Of a DNA stretch of 64,000 bases, positions 43,801 through 51,639 are shown piece after piece. The translations under genes were made by a program, and so were the position numbers. The stretch's first letter is position 1. Each line of letters opens with the position of its first letter. The notes beneath the pieces were generated by a model, which saw only the letters and a program-made list of their open reading frames with translations, was not told where the DNA came from and did not search any database. The DNA comes from Undaria pinnatifida (taxonomy: Eukaryota; Sar; Phaeophyceae; Laminariales; Alariaceae): contig JABAKD010000013.1 of the NCBI GenBank assembly GCA_012845835.1, positions 8,781,128-8,845,127 on the forward strand, given 5' to 3'.

Positions 43801-46724
43801 GAGCTTTTGTCGGCGGGGACGGGCGACGGGGTTGGCGGATTAAGCGGCCGCGTGGGCATCGGCAACGATGCAGCTGGCGACGAGAGCGCTTGCCATATCG
43901 ATAGCAGAGGGAAGGGGATACTTGTATCTCGGGCAATTTCTAGCCGGCATCCGCCTCCTCCCTTGGAGCGATGCTCCCGATTGTTGGCCCATTGTGTGCG
44001 ATGGATCCGCAATCGCCACGGCAACAGGGACGGTCGGAGAACGGTCCTAATCGAGGAGGATGCTAGTGAGTCGAGCGGGGATTCAGACGTCGGTGCAAGA
44101 GATAGCGGCGACGAACACCGCGACAGTGGGTATGGTAAAATGGGCCGGGGTGTCGGCTTCGATGAGGGAGAAAGTTTCAAGTTTGGCGACGAACAGCAAT
44201 ATAGAAGCTTGAGCGGAGGTGGCGGTGGAAGGCAGGGTCGGTGCAGCTCCCAACCAGAGGATGTAAGGTTTGCCACCTCCCGGGAGTGCTACGTGGCCAT
44301 GCACATGACGTTGATGGAGTTCGAGACCGCGCTCTCAATGACGGGAGGTTTGGCGCCCAGAAGTGCTTTCGATGCCGACGGCAGCAACGGGGCCGGCAGT
44401 GAGTTGGCCGATGCCGTTGCGACGGTAGCGTCCGGTCTGCGCGAAGTATTCACGCCACTGGTGACGACATGGACGACGACGACGACCGGACAACCGGCAA
44501 ATACGGAGCAAGAAACTGCGGGCGCTTTGGCTCCAGGTACCGCTCCCGCCCTGGGCGAAGACCTAGCCTCTACAACAGCCCCCACCAAGAACCACGGCGA
44601 GAAGGAAAAAGGATGCGGCACCGAGGGCAGCAAGAAAAAACCCCTACCCCCCACCGCTATCGACGTTTTCCCAGAGCACATCAAGCTCCTGCTGATGCGC
44701 GTGCTCGATCGGGTGTATCTGGTCGGCCGCACAGCAGCAATGGCCGCCGCGGCCGCTCTCGCGAAACCGTCGTCCACATACATTGCCACAATTGTGGCAC
44801 CGCCGCAGACGTTGTCGTTGCCGCCGCCACCGCCACCGCCGCCACCGCCGCCAACTTCTCCTCCTCCGCCGCTGTCCACGCAATACGGGCAGCAACGCGC
44901 GGTAGAGACAGCGGGCAAGCCCGGCGACCGAGCTGGGGGCGTGCCCGCCAAGCCTGGCAAGTGTGGCAATACTGTTTCGGCCCGGTGCGGCGAACGGAAT
45001 CGTCGTGGCGCAAAAGTGGCAATCGAGGGGCATGTTTCCGCCACCGCTACGGCCTCTGTTGGTGCTGCGTCGCATTCTCCGCGGTTAACATCGTCGTCGC
45101 GGTCGTCGCGGTCGTTGTCGCCGTTGTGTTTGCCACTCAAGAACGAGAGCAAGGGACAAGATGGCCCACGGGGAGGCGTCTGTATAGATGGTGGGCCGGC
45201 GGGTCCGTCCGTGGTTCGCTTCATTCGGATGGCCGGGCCGGGTAGTGCGGTGCCGGGGGGGTCTCAGGGGCGCGTTGCGGTGCTGTCGGTTGTACTGCCT
45301 GTGGTGGCATTAGCGTCGGGAGATTCCTTGGAGATCATGGCGGCGGCGAGGAGATGGACCGAAGGTCTGCGTGCGAAGGCTCGAAGGTCGGGACATGATC
45401 CTTGCAGAAAGAGGGTGAGGTCCGGAACAAAAGAACGGGACGAAAGTCGTTTTCCGCTACGAGATCGGGGCGACGTCCACAGCACGTCTTTGGAGCACAA
45501 CCACAGGCTTGGCCCTGTGGTGTTATGTAGCAACGTTTGCATCAGATTATTGACTACGATTAGTTTGTATGAGATTTTAAGGGCTTTGGCTTGGCCGCTT
45601 CCTTCATTGTCGTTGCTTCCCCCGCAGACCACACCAAAGCATGACTTGAGAAATATTAGACCGGCCATTAGGCGGCACCAAGCGAGCCGCAACTTCCCGG
45701 TTTAATTTCCCCATCGTCCTAGCGTAGTCTCTCCCATGTGCTTGGCATCAAATCTCTATTCCTCTACGTCAACGTGTGAGCCTTCCGCATACAGCAACGT
45801 AAAATTGATTTCTGCTGCAGGCACACGGCAATATTGGGGTGTGACGCTGTGTATTGGTCTTCTTCCTTGTCCTTTTGACGAGCCAAGTTGTACCTGGTAC
45901 CAAATGTACACTTGCACTTCGTATTTGATAATATGCTGAAACTATTTGCCTTCTTGGGTGAGGTCAGACCAGCTAACCTGCAGCTGCCTCCCCTGTCCGC
46001 TGTGGTTTCGTATTTCGACGCCGCTGTATCACCTCATCACACATTCACTCGACAGGTGTCTACCGTGCTGTTCAAGATGGATCGCTGCGAGCTAGAGGTC
46101 AGCAAGGCGGCCCACAGGGCAAGGCAGTTCCTGGACCACGTCGAGGAGGACGTCCAAGTAAAAATCAAAATCGAAATGCCGGGTGGTGGCATTTCTGCTT
46201 CTGCCGCCGGCGTCGAAAGTGCGAAAAAAGGGAAGCGTGGTAGCGTCGGCAGGAGCAGCAGCAGTAGCAGCGGTGGCAGCGGTGGCGGTAGCCAGGCGGT
46301 TTCAAAGGATGCAGGGGGAACGGTCACTAACCCTTGCGACTTAGAGCTAGGGAAGGCCTTGCGACTGCTGCTGACTGGCGCCGACACTCTTGCAGCGTGG
46401 CGGCGCGACGCCTCCGCGAGGAAGAACGCTCGGGCAGGCGCGAAGCAACGCTTTTCCGGTGACAAGGGTCGAGCACGCCGAGCGCAGCGGTCGGGGGTAG
46501 CGGGCGCGGAGGACGCGAGCGAGGGGAGCGGGGAAATTGGTAGAGCAGAACAACGTGTCACCTCGTTGGATCGGTTTGGCAGGGTGCCGTCGAAGAGGAG
46601 GAGATTGAGGGGGGCAAGGGTAAGGAGTCGCAATGTGGTGATCGACGGCTGGCTGGACGAGGGAGGGGAGGGTATTGACCCGGCGGATGCTTTTGTTGAT
46701 CTCGAGGACTTTATTGATGGATAA
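34613..46724 (+). CDS. FANCD2: FANCD2-like DNA-crosslink repair protein, ten-exon model
   Basis: Ten plus-strand exons, each bounded by GT-AG, join with matching phase at every junction to give about 2,800 codons. FANCD2 is a nuclear helical-repeat protein that is monoubiquitinated with FANCI and clamps DNA at interstrand crosslinks. Resemblance to animal FANCD2 is spread along the product in the right order: SDFLKVLLAG in exon 1, VRSRLMEVVWTGGLEGADF in exon 2, VVQNVFRQRINNHLLRQGFL in exon 4, a SALISLCRKCVARVENKGRL region in exon 5, ECYVAMHMTLMEFETAL in exon 9, and FKMDRCELEVSKAAHRARQF in exon 10. The product is nearly twice the usual ~1,450 residues owing to Gly/Ala/Ser/Pro-rich inserts. The segment expected between exons 4 and 5, with the ubiquitinated lysine, is absent. 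The start is uncertain. Family identity is by remembered alignment, so moderate confidence. Confidence 0.65.
35411..36403 (+). CDS. FANCD2: FANCD2-like exon 2
   Basis: A long pyrimidine tract and CAG precede 35411; the donor is CGGCAG before GTAGGC. Phase is 0 at both ends. It holds an Ala run, a Gly/Arg/Ser-rich insert and, at its end, VRSRLMEVVWTGGLEGADF, a good match to the FANCD2 segment ending in IIKFILH. An alternative in-phase acceptor lies near 35355. The opposite strand is also open for 412 codons, a composition effect. Confidence 0.6.
36404..37063 (+). other. Intron 2 with pyrimidine and TCCTG arrays
   Basis: The intron runs from GTAGGC to CCCCTAG. It is almost pure C/T over its second half. 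Frames across it encode proline and Ser-Cys-Pro runs and are spurious. Confidence 0.65.
36816..36865 (+). repeat. (TCCTG)10 pentanucleotide repeat
   Basis: About ten uninterrupted TCCTG units are followed by degenerate CCTACC/CCTG copies up to about 36960. It lies within intron 2 of the FANCD2-like gene. Confidence 0.95.
37064..38290 (+). CDS. FANCD2: FANCD2-like exon 3
   Basis: It starts after CCCCTAG and ends AAGCAACAG before GTGAGC, phase 0 at both ends, 409 codons. It includes ELYATVPPGWLSTVELVLEQ, two serine/glycine-rich inserts and ETILAVFDAVEGARLRLLRA, which aligns with the segment before the exon 4 motif in FANCD2. Confidence 0.62.
38399..38492 (+). CDS. FANCD2: FANCD2-like exon 4
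   Basis: It has acceptor TGGAG and donor GCGAAG before GTAAGA, and enters in phase 0, leaving one base. The translation VVQNVFRQRINNHLLRQGFL is the clearest FANCD2 match, to the helix reading YIDRVLRNKI in the human protein. Confidence 0.65.
38493..38817 (+). other. Intron 4, place of the missing FANCD2 segment
   Basis: These 325 bases run from GTAAGA to CTAGAG. No frame in it resembles the roughly 100-150 residues that animal FANCD2 has at this point, and stops occur in all frames. Confidence 0.5.
38818..39128 (+). CDS. FANCD2: FANCD2-like exon 5
   Basis: It uses the one base left by exon 4 (G then TG) to start VVSDALGRL, and ends before GTGAGG in phase 0. The stretch from SDALGRL through MLPLAEVC and CRKCVARVENKGRLLALHAV aligns with the human segment that starts at the ubiquitinated lysine. 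Serine or valine stands where lysine is expected. The same frame is open upstream of 38818, so the acceptor is not certain. Confidence 0.62.
39129..39566 (+). other. Intron 5, possibly hiding a small exon
   Basis: A CAG followed by an open stretch near 39323-39400 (RVLDGGATIVDPMNLR in translation) could be another exon, but I see no firm donor. Tandem CAGAGCCCA(A/G)GG copies lie near 39390-39425. Confidence 0.4.
39567..40412 (+). CDS. FANCD2: FANCD2-like exon 6
   Basis: It has acceptor CTGCAG and donor ATGGAG before GTGAGC, phase 0 at both ends, 282 codons. TLHLLSSKLATSVSLSFDRQ resembles the human WVGHTICNDFQ segment and LREIFRMRLFRFLAHKG the segment around YFRLLRLCVE. The second half is a basic, Gly-rich insert. 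Confidence 0.6.
40413..40766 (+). other. Intron 6
   Basis: It runs from GTGAGC to CCTCAG. Nothing else is recognised. Confidence 0.5.
40767..40941 (+). CDS. FANCD2: FANCD2-like exon 7
   Basis: It starts ACG after CCTCAG in phase 0 and leaves one base before GTGAGC. It encodes a hydrophobic helix, SLGVVVTLAEALVECLLS. Phase agrees with exons 6 and 8. Confidence 0.55.
40942..41266 (+). other. Intron 7
   Basis: It runs from GTGAGC to CCTGCAG. Nothing else is recognised. Confidence 0.5.
41267..43029 (+). CDS. FANCD2: FANCD2-like exon 8
   Basis: It completes the split codon of exon 7 and ends CTCACACAG before GTATGT, phase 0, about 588 codons. Helical segments (ADVFTLLAAATRTA, SALVFVKSFLGWAAREK, RTWAMQAKLASMRRWEMGVL) alternate with Gly/Ala/Ser-rich inserts. 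The last resembles the human KGKVLTRLKHIVELQ helix. Confidence 0.6.
43030..43413 (+). other. Intron 8
   Basis: It runs from GTATGT to CGCAG. Nothing else is recognised. Confidence 0.5.
43414..45414 (+). CDS. FANCD2: FANCD2-like exon 9
   Basis: It starts GCCTATCTGGAT after CGCAG and ends AAGAGG before GTGAGG, phase 0, 667 codons. AYLDLIELLGNASLERRRL, ECYVAMHMTLMEFETAL and DSLEIMAAARRWTEGLRAK fall where FANCD2 helices are expected. It contains a polyproline run (44818-44875) and Thr/Pro/Gly-rich inserts. Long frames on the opposite strand are composition effects. Confidence 0.62.
45415..46055 (+). other. Intron 9
   Basis: It runs from GTGAGG to TCGACAG. Nothing else is recognised. Confidence 0.5.
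46056..46724 (+). CDS. FANCD2: FANCD2-like last exon
   Basis: It begins VSTVLFKMDRCELEVSKAAH after TCGACAG and ends with a stop at 46722-46724. The start aligns with the last helices of FANCD2 and ELGKALRLLLTGADTLAAW with its LKKTLELLVCRVKAML segment. The tail is basic (PSKRRRLRGARVRSR) then acidic (DPADAFVDLEDFIDG). Confidence 0.63.
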   Translation: MSTVLFKMDRCELEVSKAAHRARQFLDHVEEDVQVKIKIEMPGGGISASAAGVESAKKGKRGSVGRSSSSSSGGSGGGSQAVSKDAGGTVTNPCDLELGKALRLLLTGADTLAAWRRDASARKNARAGAKQRFSGDKGRARRAQRSGVAGAEDASEGSGEIGRAEQRVTSLDRFGRVPSKRRRLRGARVRSRNVVIDGWLDEGGEGIDPADAFVDLEDFIDG

Positions 46725-48150
46725 TACCCCCCCAGCGCGAACCACCTTCAGCGCGCGTAGTGGGTGTTCGTCGGGATCTGGGCAGTGCTCCTCGCTGCCC
46801 GTGACCAGAGTTCGCTGGGTTTTGTTTTATCTCCGAGGCTTGGGTTACTATTGATAAGGCGTAGTCAGGTCGCCAGCATCGAAATCGATCACCAAGAGTA
46901 AATAATGTGGGAACAAGAGTAACTACTTTGAATGCGGACGCGTGATGTACGACCGCAAGTGGAGGGACGTGGATACATGCGGTCTGCATGCTTCTTTTTG
47001 TATCCAACGATTGGCACGTACAACAGCAAACCGATAGTTTGTTTGGTACTCGAACTTTGCTAGGCAAAGCAATTCGTCTCCTCGAGGGGACGATTTTGAA
47101 TCGGACGACGATCAAAAAACAACCCAGCGTGATTTTTCTTGACTCTCACAAGCAAACAGCAGTGGATATAGGCTCTATTGCTCCATGAGAAAGGGCTTCT
47201 CTATCTCAGCGACAATAGAAGCCCTGCATTTCCTCATTCCGTGCACTTTCTGCGACGAGGTGGAGGTGAAGGGGGATGATTGCCCATCCTGGCGTGGATT
47301 ACTCGTCGTGAAGTTCAATATCTGGCTCAACAAGACAAGAAGAGTACACTACCTATTCTGAAATGGCTGATTCCCATGCGAAACAAAGAAAAAAACATCA
47401 AACCAACCACGATAAAAAAGACCGCGCACGGAACAGCTGCTGATTTTTTTTGCCGGTTTGAAAATCCACCTTTCGTCCATTGATTTTTTACCACGCAATT
47501 TCTCAAATTTTACTGCATAAGAGTCGCCCGCCCCTACAAAAAGTCCTCATCGTGCGAGCACTCGTGCTGGACACGTACTGATGGGATTAACACTTCTTCA
47601 CGGTTCACCACGACTCGGAGAGAAAGAACCGTCCCCGGGAGGACGCCTCCCCACACTTCGCTTCTCGAGCTGCGGATGAAAACATAGTTTTCACTACCAC
47701 CAGGCACATCTTGATTGCCCATAGGCAGTCAGATACATGTTGGATGCTTGGATTTCGTTCTTGCGCCACTCCCCGAGGCACTTCCCGGAGGGGAACCTTG
47801 TATATAGTAGCATTGAAATTTGGCGTATTTTTTTTTCTACTTGTCCCAACTCGTGGCTCCCTCTCCAGTACACAACTATGTAGGAGGTTAACATCGGAAA
47901 GGCCGTGTACACGTAACAACTCCAATGCAACGCCCAGGAGGCGGGGGGCAATAACCTTTTGCAATTTGGCAGCTGGACCTCGATCAATAAATCCAGCTCC
48001 TGTTGCTCCTTCGCAAGAGCTTTTTGACCCCCTCGCTCGGCTCTTCAATCAGACGCCACACGTCTCAGCGGGTCTACAACCCATTGCACAACGTGCATAC
48101 CGATGTTGCCGTGGTATGAGCGGTGGTAGTGGTATTGGTGTAGTTAACAT
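46725..48150. other. Non-genic 3' flank of the FANCD2-like gene
   Basis: No gene is recognised. Short frames on both strands lack recognisable content. I see no clear polyadenylation signal close to the stop. Confidence 0.45.
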
Positions 48151-48153
48151 TGC

Positions 48154-48187
48154 AGTAGTAGTAGTAGTAGTATTTGTAGTAGTATTT

Positions 48188-48224
<37 letters not shown>

Positions 48225-48248
48225 AAGTAGTAGTAGTAGTAGTAGTAG
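48154..48248 (+). repeat. (GTA)n microsatellite
   Basis: About 30 GTA units with a few TTT or GAA interruptions. Valine and tyrosine frames over it are artefacts. Confidence 0.97.
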
Positions 48249-48369
48249 GCTACCAATTAATCAATTAATAAGACAATAAGACGACCATGAATGTGATTCT
48301 GTTGGTCTGTTTGCAAGCCCCACTTTTGGTCCACGTAGTGTATGTATGCTGGGGAAGGGCTACCTACTC

Positions 48370-48770
48370 CCGCGCAGGTTCCCAGATTGTCTTTCCCGGT
48401 CGGTGTTGTCCCATACTGCATCCCATGTTAAATCCCACATTTCCCGGCGGCGTTCCGCCATCCCCCCTATGACACAACAGTCCCATCCCATCCCATCTCA
48501 ATTTTTGTGGATTCCCATTTGGTCCCATCATTGCAAAACATTCCAACTTCCCGTCCCATTCCCATCCCAAGTAAAACGCAAGTAAGTGGTCCCATTCCCA
48601 TTTTTTAAAGTGGGAGCGGCAACAAATGACCATGGGATCCCATCCCACACAAATATGGGACCCAAAAAATTCTCGCCTGCGGCAAGCGAAACCCTCCCAT
48701 CCCACTTGCACGGGGCCTTTTTTAGCCCCATGCAAGCCCTTGATTTTTTTTTGAATACTTATTTTTGGTG
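48370..48770. repeat. CCCAT-rich region with dyad motifs
   Basis: The motif TCCCAT or its complement appears well over a dozen times, for example CAGTCCCATCCCATCCCATC, CCATGGGATCCCATCCCAC and GTGGTCCCATTCCCATTTTT. Both orientations occur, which allows hairpins. No coding content is likely. Confidence 0.7.
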
Positions 48771-49700
48771 CATACAGCAGTAGTAGTAGTACACCCTGAA
48801 AGAAGATGCTAGGGTGTTTGCGCCTATTTTTTTTCTGGAGTTGGATTTTCAGTCCGAAATGAAAAAATACCAAACATCGACCTTTCGCTATGCGCATAGT
48901 AGTCCGAAATGAAAAAATACCACTATTAATACCAGTAAATAATATTAGTCTCTAAGTAGAAAATACACAAGGCACTGTCAACAACAGTCGTCATGGCAGA
49001 GACACTCCGGATATTATTTAATGAGGGGTCGCGTCCGATTTCGAAAACGTGAAAGCACGCGCGAAGCAAAGACAGCAGATAGATAGATACACATATTCCG
49101 CATTCCCTACCTAGTAAAAACAAGAGAAGAAGAAGAAGCGCTACGTCAGCCTCCCGTACGAGCAAAGCCACCCCCGCATCTCTCTTAGACAACGCCGCCG
49201 CAACGAGAGATCGCTCTCCTCTTCTTCGTTTTCCTCCTCGCCCGTGACCACGCAGAGCAGTGCGGCAGCCTTCGAGTAAACAAAGCTCTTACTTCCAAAA
49301 CCTCGCCGGCTGACATGGTCCCATGTCCACGCTAGATGCAAACCGACTTTGCATTCTGTCGGCTTGGAACCTCCATTGTCACTGACTAGGACATCAGTGC
49401 AGGTTCTTCATTGATGGTAAGTCCTCTTTCGTTTCGCCTAGGTAGGGGCGAAGTAGGTTCTCAATGCTCTTTTCAATATTCCTGTTTGATATGCGCCAAC
49501 CTTTAGTTGACGGCGCATTTAACAACAACGGTGTGTTTCGCCTATCCTTGCCTCCTTTGTTGTATATATATGACGTTTTCCTTCTGTTCTGTCAAATTAT
49601 GACCTTCATAATCTCATGTTCGTATTAAACTCTTGGCATTACTTTAAAGTCCAATGAATGTCAAATCGGACAGCTACAACTTAACTTGTCGAAGGCGCCC
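48771..49700. other. Non-genic; short duplicated motif
   Basis: AGTCCGAAATGAAAAAATAC occurs twice (48852 and 48900). LINE homology may fade into the right edge. No gene called. Confidence 0.4.
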
Positions 49701-50930
49701 ATACGGAGCCCTTGTGTAATTTATTTTATATCACCATTTCAACTTTCTCACGTCTCTAATAATTGTTTTTAATTAAGTGGGGGTACATACCTAGTTCTGC
49801 TCTTAATACTGTATTACTCCTCGTTCTTGAGCATCCTAGTATTTTTTAGCTGCTGTCATTGGCACTGTTTTCAGTTGTTTTACGTACGAACCACACTTCT
49901 CCTGCATACCTCTAACTTTTGGTACAATCACATTAATCAGAATACATATTTATTAATCCTAGTGTCAACGTGCGAGTCTGTTAGGATCGCATCCATCTTG
50001 CCTACTTGTGATGTACCCTTTCCTATTACTTTCGCTATGTGTATGTGTGCATCCCAAGAGCAGTCCTTTGAGATCTCTACGCCAAGGTACGTATATTGGT
50101 CTACGATCGGTAGTTCATCTTTTCCCCACTTCCATTTGAAATTTACCGGATTCACCCTATCTTCGTGCAACTCCTTGTAAAATATCAACATATTGGGATA
50201 TTTCCCAGTCCAGCATCACAGCACTTCTCGCACATTCCATCATATTTTCAATAATTCTCCACATATTTTCTCTGATCCCAGTCTCCCACATATTTTCCCA
50301 CAACTCATTCCTCCATACTGTGTCATAGGCCTTCTGAACATCTAGGAATAAACAGTATGTCGTTCGCCCTGCGTCGTTCCTACCTTGAATTATCCTTCTT
50401 AATGTATGTACATGGTCTACGCAACTAAGGTTCGGCCTAAAACCTGCTTGCCCTTCGCTTATTTGTTAGTCCTTCTCCAACATTGTTCCCGTTCTATCGT
50501 TCAAAAGCTTACAGGATGTTTTGCTTACGGTGCTTAATAGCGTTATCCATCGGTAGTCCCCGGGTCAGCCTTATCTACTTTCTTGAATAAGCTTACTACT
50601 ACTCCTTCTTCTCTGCACCTCTTAGGCGCGTACTCGTTCTTCCATATCCAAATTTACGACGTAACATAACCATCATTGTAAGCATACCTTCTCCCCGGTA
50701 CTTCATAAATTCATTCAATATTTTTTCTGCCCCTGCTGCCTTTCTATTATTGAGGGTAGCTACATACTTCTTTACTTCTTCTCTTGTTAACTCTCCCTGT
50801 AACCCGTTTGAATCACGGTCTTCCCTTTTTGACGCACCTACGTTCGCCTCTGCCCACGCGTTGATTTCCTTCTCGAATTCTGCGTCGAACATTTCGTTGG
50901 CTATGGGCGTTCCTAGCTAGCGGTAAGGTT
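49700..50930 (-). pseudogene. Decayed LINE reverse transcriptase, internal deletion
   Basis: Minus-strand frames spell the order of a non-LTR retrotransposon polymerase: ELTREEVKKYVATLNNRKAA and EFMKYRGEGMLTMMVML (50600-50892), then QAGFRP, FLDVQKAYDTVWRNEL and ECARSAVMLD (about 50200-50460), then KWKWGKDELPIVDQYTYLGV (near 50105) and a decaying tail to about 49700. Between ARSAVML and the KWKWG block the FADD catalytic box and some 80 residues are missing. Several stops and frameshifts are present. It is inactive. Confidence 0.88.
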
Positions 50931-50969
50931 CTACAAATTCTTCCCTCTTCCCCTTCGAGCTACTAGCGC

Positions 50970-50993
50970 GCGGGGGGGGGGGGGGGGGGGGCA
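50970..50993 (+). repeat. G tract at a LINE junction
   Basis: A run of about 20 guanines sits exactly between the 3' end of one LINE fragment (50994-51595) and the start of another (49700-50930). Confidence 0.9.
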
Positions 50994-51595
50994 TACTCAT
51001 TTGTTGCTTGCCTTAGTCATTTGACCATTGACCACGCCACGCATCCCTTTCGAGACGGAGCACCGTTCCTACTCCCAATAGAAACACCTCCAACATTTGG
51101 GCGCTCATTACGCTTCTTCCATACATTGCCTTGAAAATGTTTGCTTATCCTATCCCCGTCCTGTTTCGCCGTCTGCGGTCACCATCTTTCTCCTAGGATA
51201 GCGATCGTTTTCTTGCTACTCTCTAGTAGACCTACCAAACTCTTCCATGGCACATACGTCTAAGTTCTTCATCTCCTCGTCTAACACATCCCGTTCTTCC
51301 TTGTACATTTCACGTTCTCCTACTACGTGAGTCCTATTTTCTATCGTTGTGCCACACGGGCACATATGTGTAGCCACGTCCTCCTCCTCCCGACTACTGG
51401 TATATCTCTTGCTTCTTTCTGGTAGGTCCAGGTCCCCTACACGCCTACAAGAGATTGCGGTTTCAGCTTTTTCGCGTATGTCCATTAGACCGTGCAGATA
51501 CATTTTCATCCCATTAGTTCCTCATACTTATTATCTCTATGTGCTTCTCCTCTTTCACCTTATTGCTTGGCGTTAGCCTTGCCCTTTCTTCTATT
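50994..51595 (-). pseudogene. Decayed LINE 3' end fragment
   Basis: Minus-strand translation gives MKMYLHGLMD, RVGDLDLPERSKRYTSSREE, MCPCGTTIENRTHVVGE and, past a frame change, KKTIAILG, then KRNERPNVGGVSIGSRNGAP, the C-terminal zinc-like part of a LINE protein of the same family as 49700-50930. Because it lies upstream of that reverse transcriptase, it belongs to a different copy. Confidence 0.8.
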
Positions 51596-51614
51596 CTTTT
51601 TTTTTACTTCTGTC

Positions 51615-51631
51615 TGGGGGGGGGGGGGGGT
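51615..51631 (+). repeat. Second G tract beside the LINE fragment
   Basis: A run of about 15 guanines lies just beyond the 5' limit of the LINE fragment at 50994-51595, so that fragment is bordered by G tracts on both sides. Confidence 0.9.
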
Positions 51632-51639
51632 ACTCCAGA

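Noticed and set aside
44289-45224. 311-codon minus-strand frame over exon 9
   Set aside because: Same reason: a composition shadow of the plus-strand exon.
48074-48268. Polyvaline and polytyrosine frames
   Set aside because: They are artefacts of the (GTA)n microsatellite.
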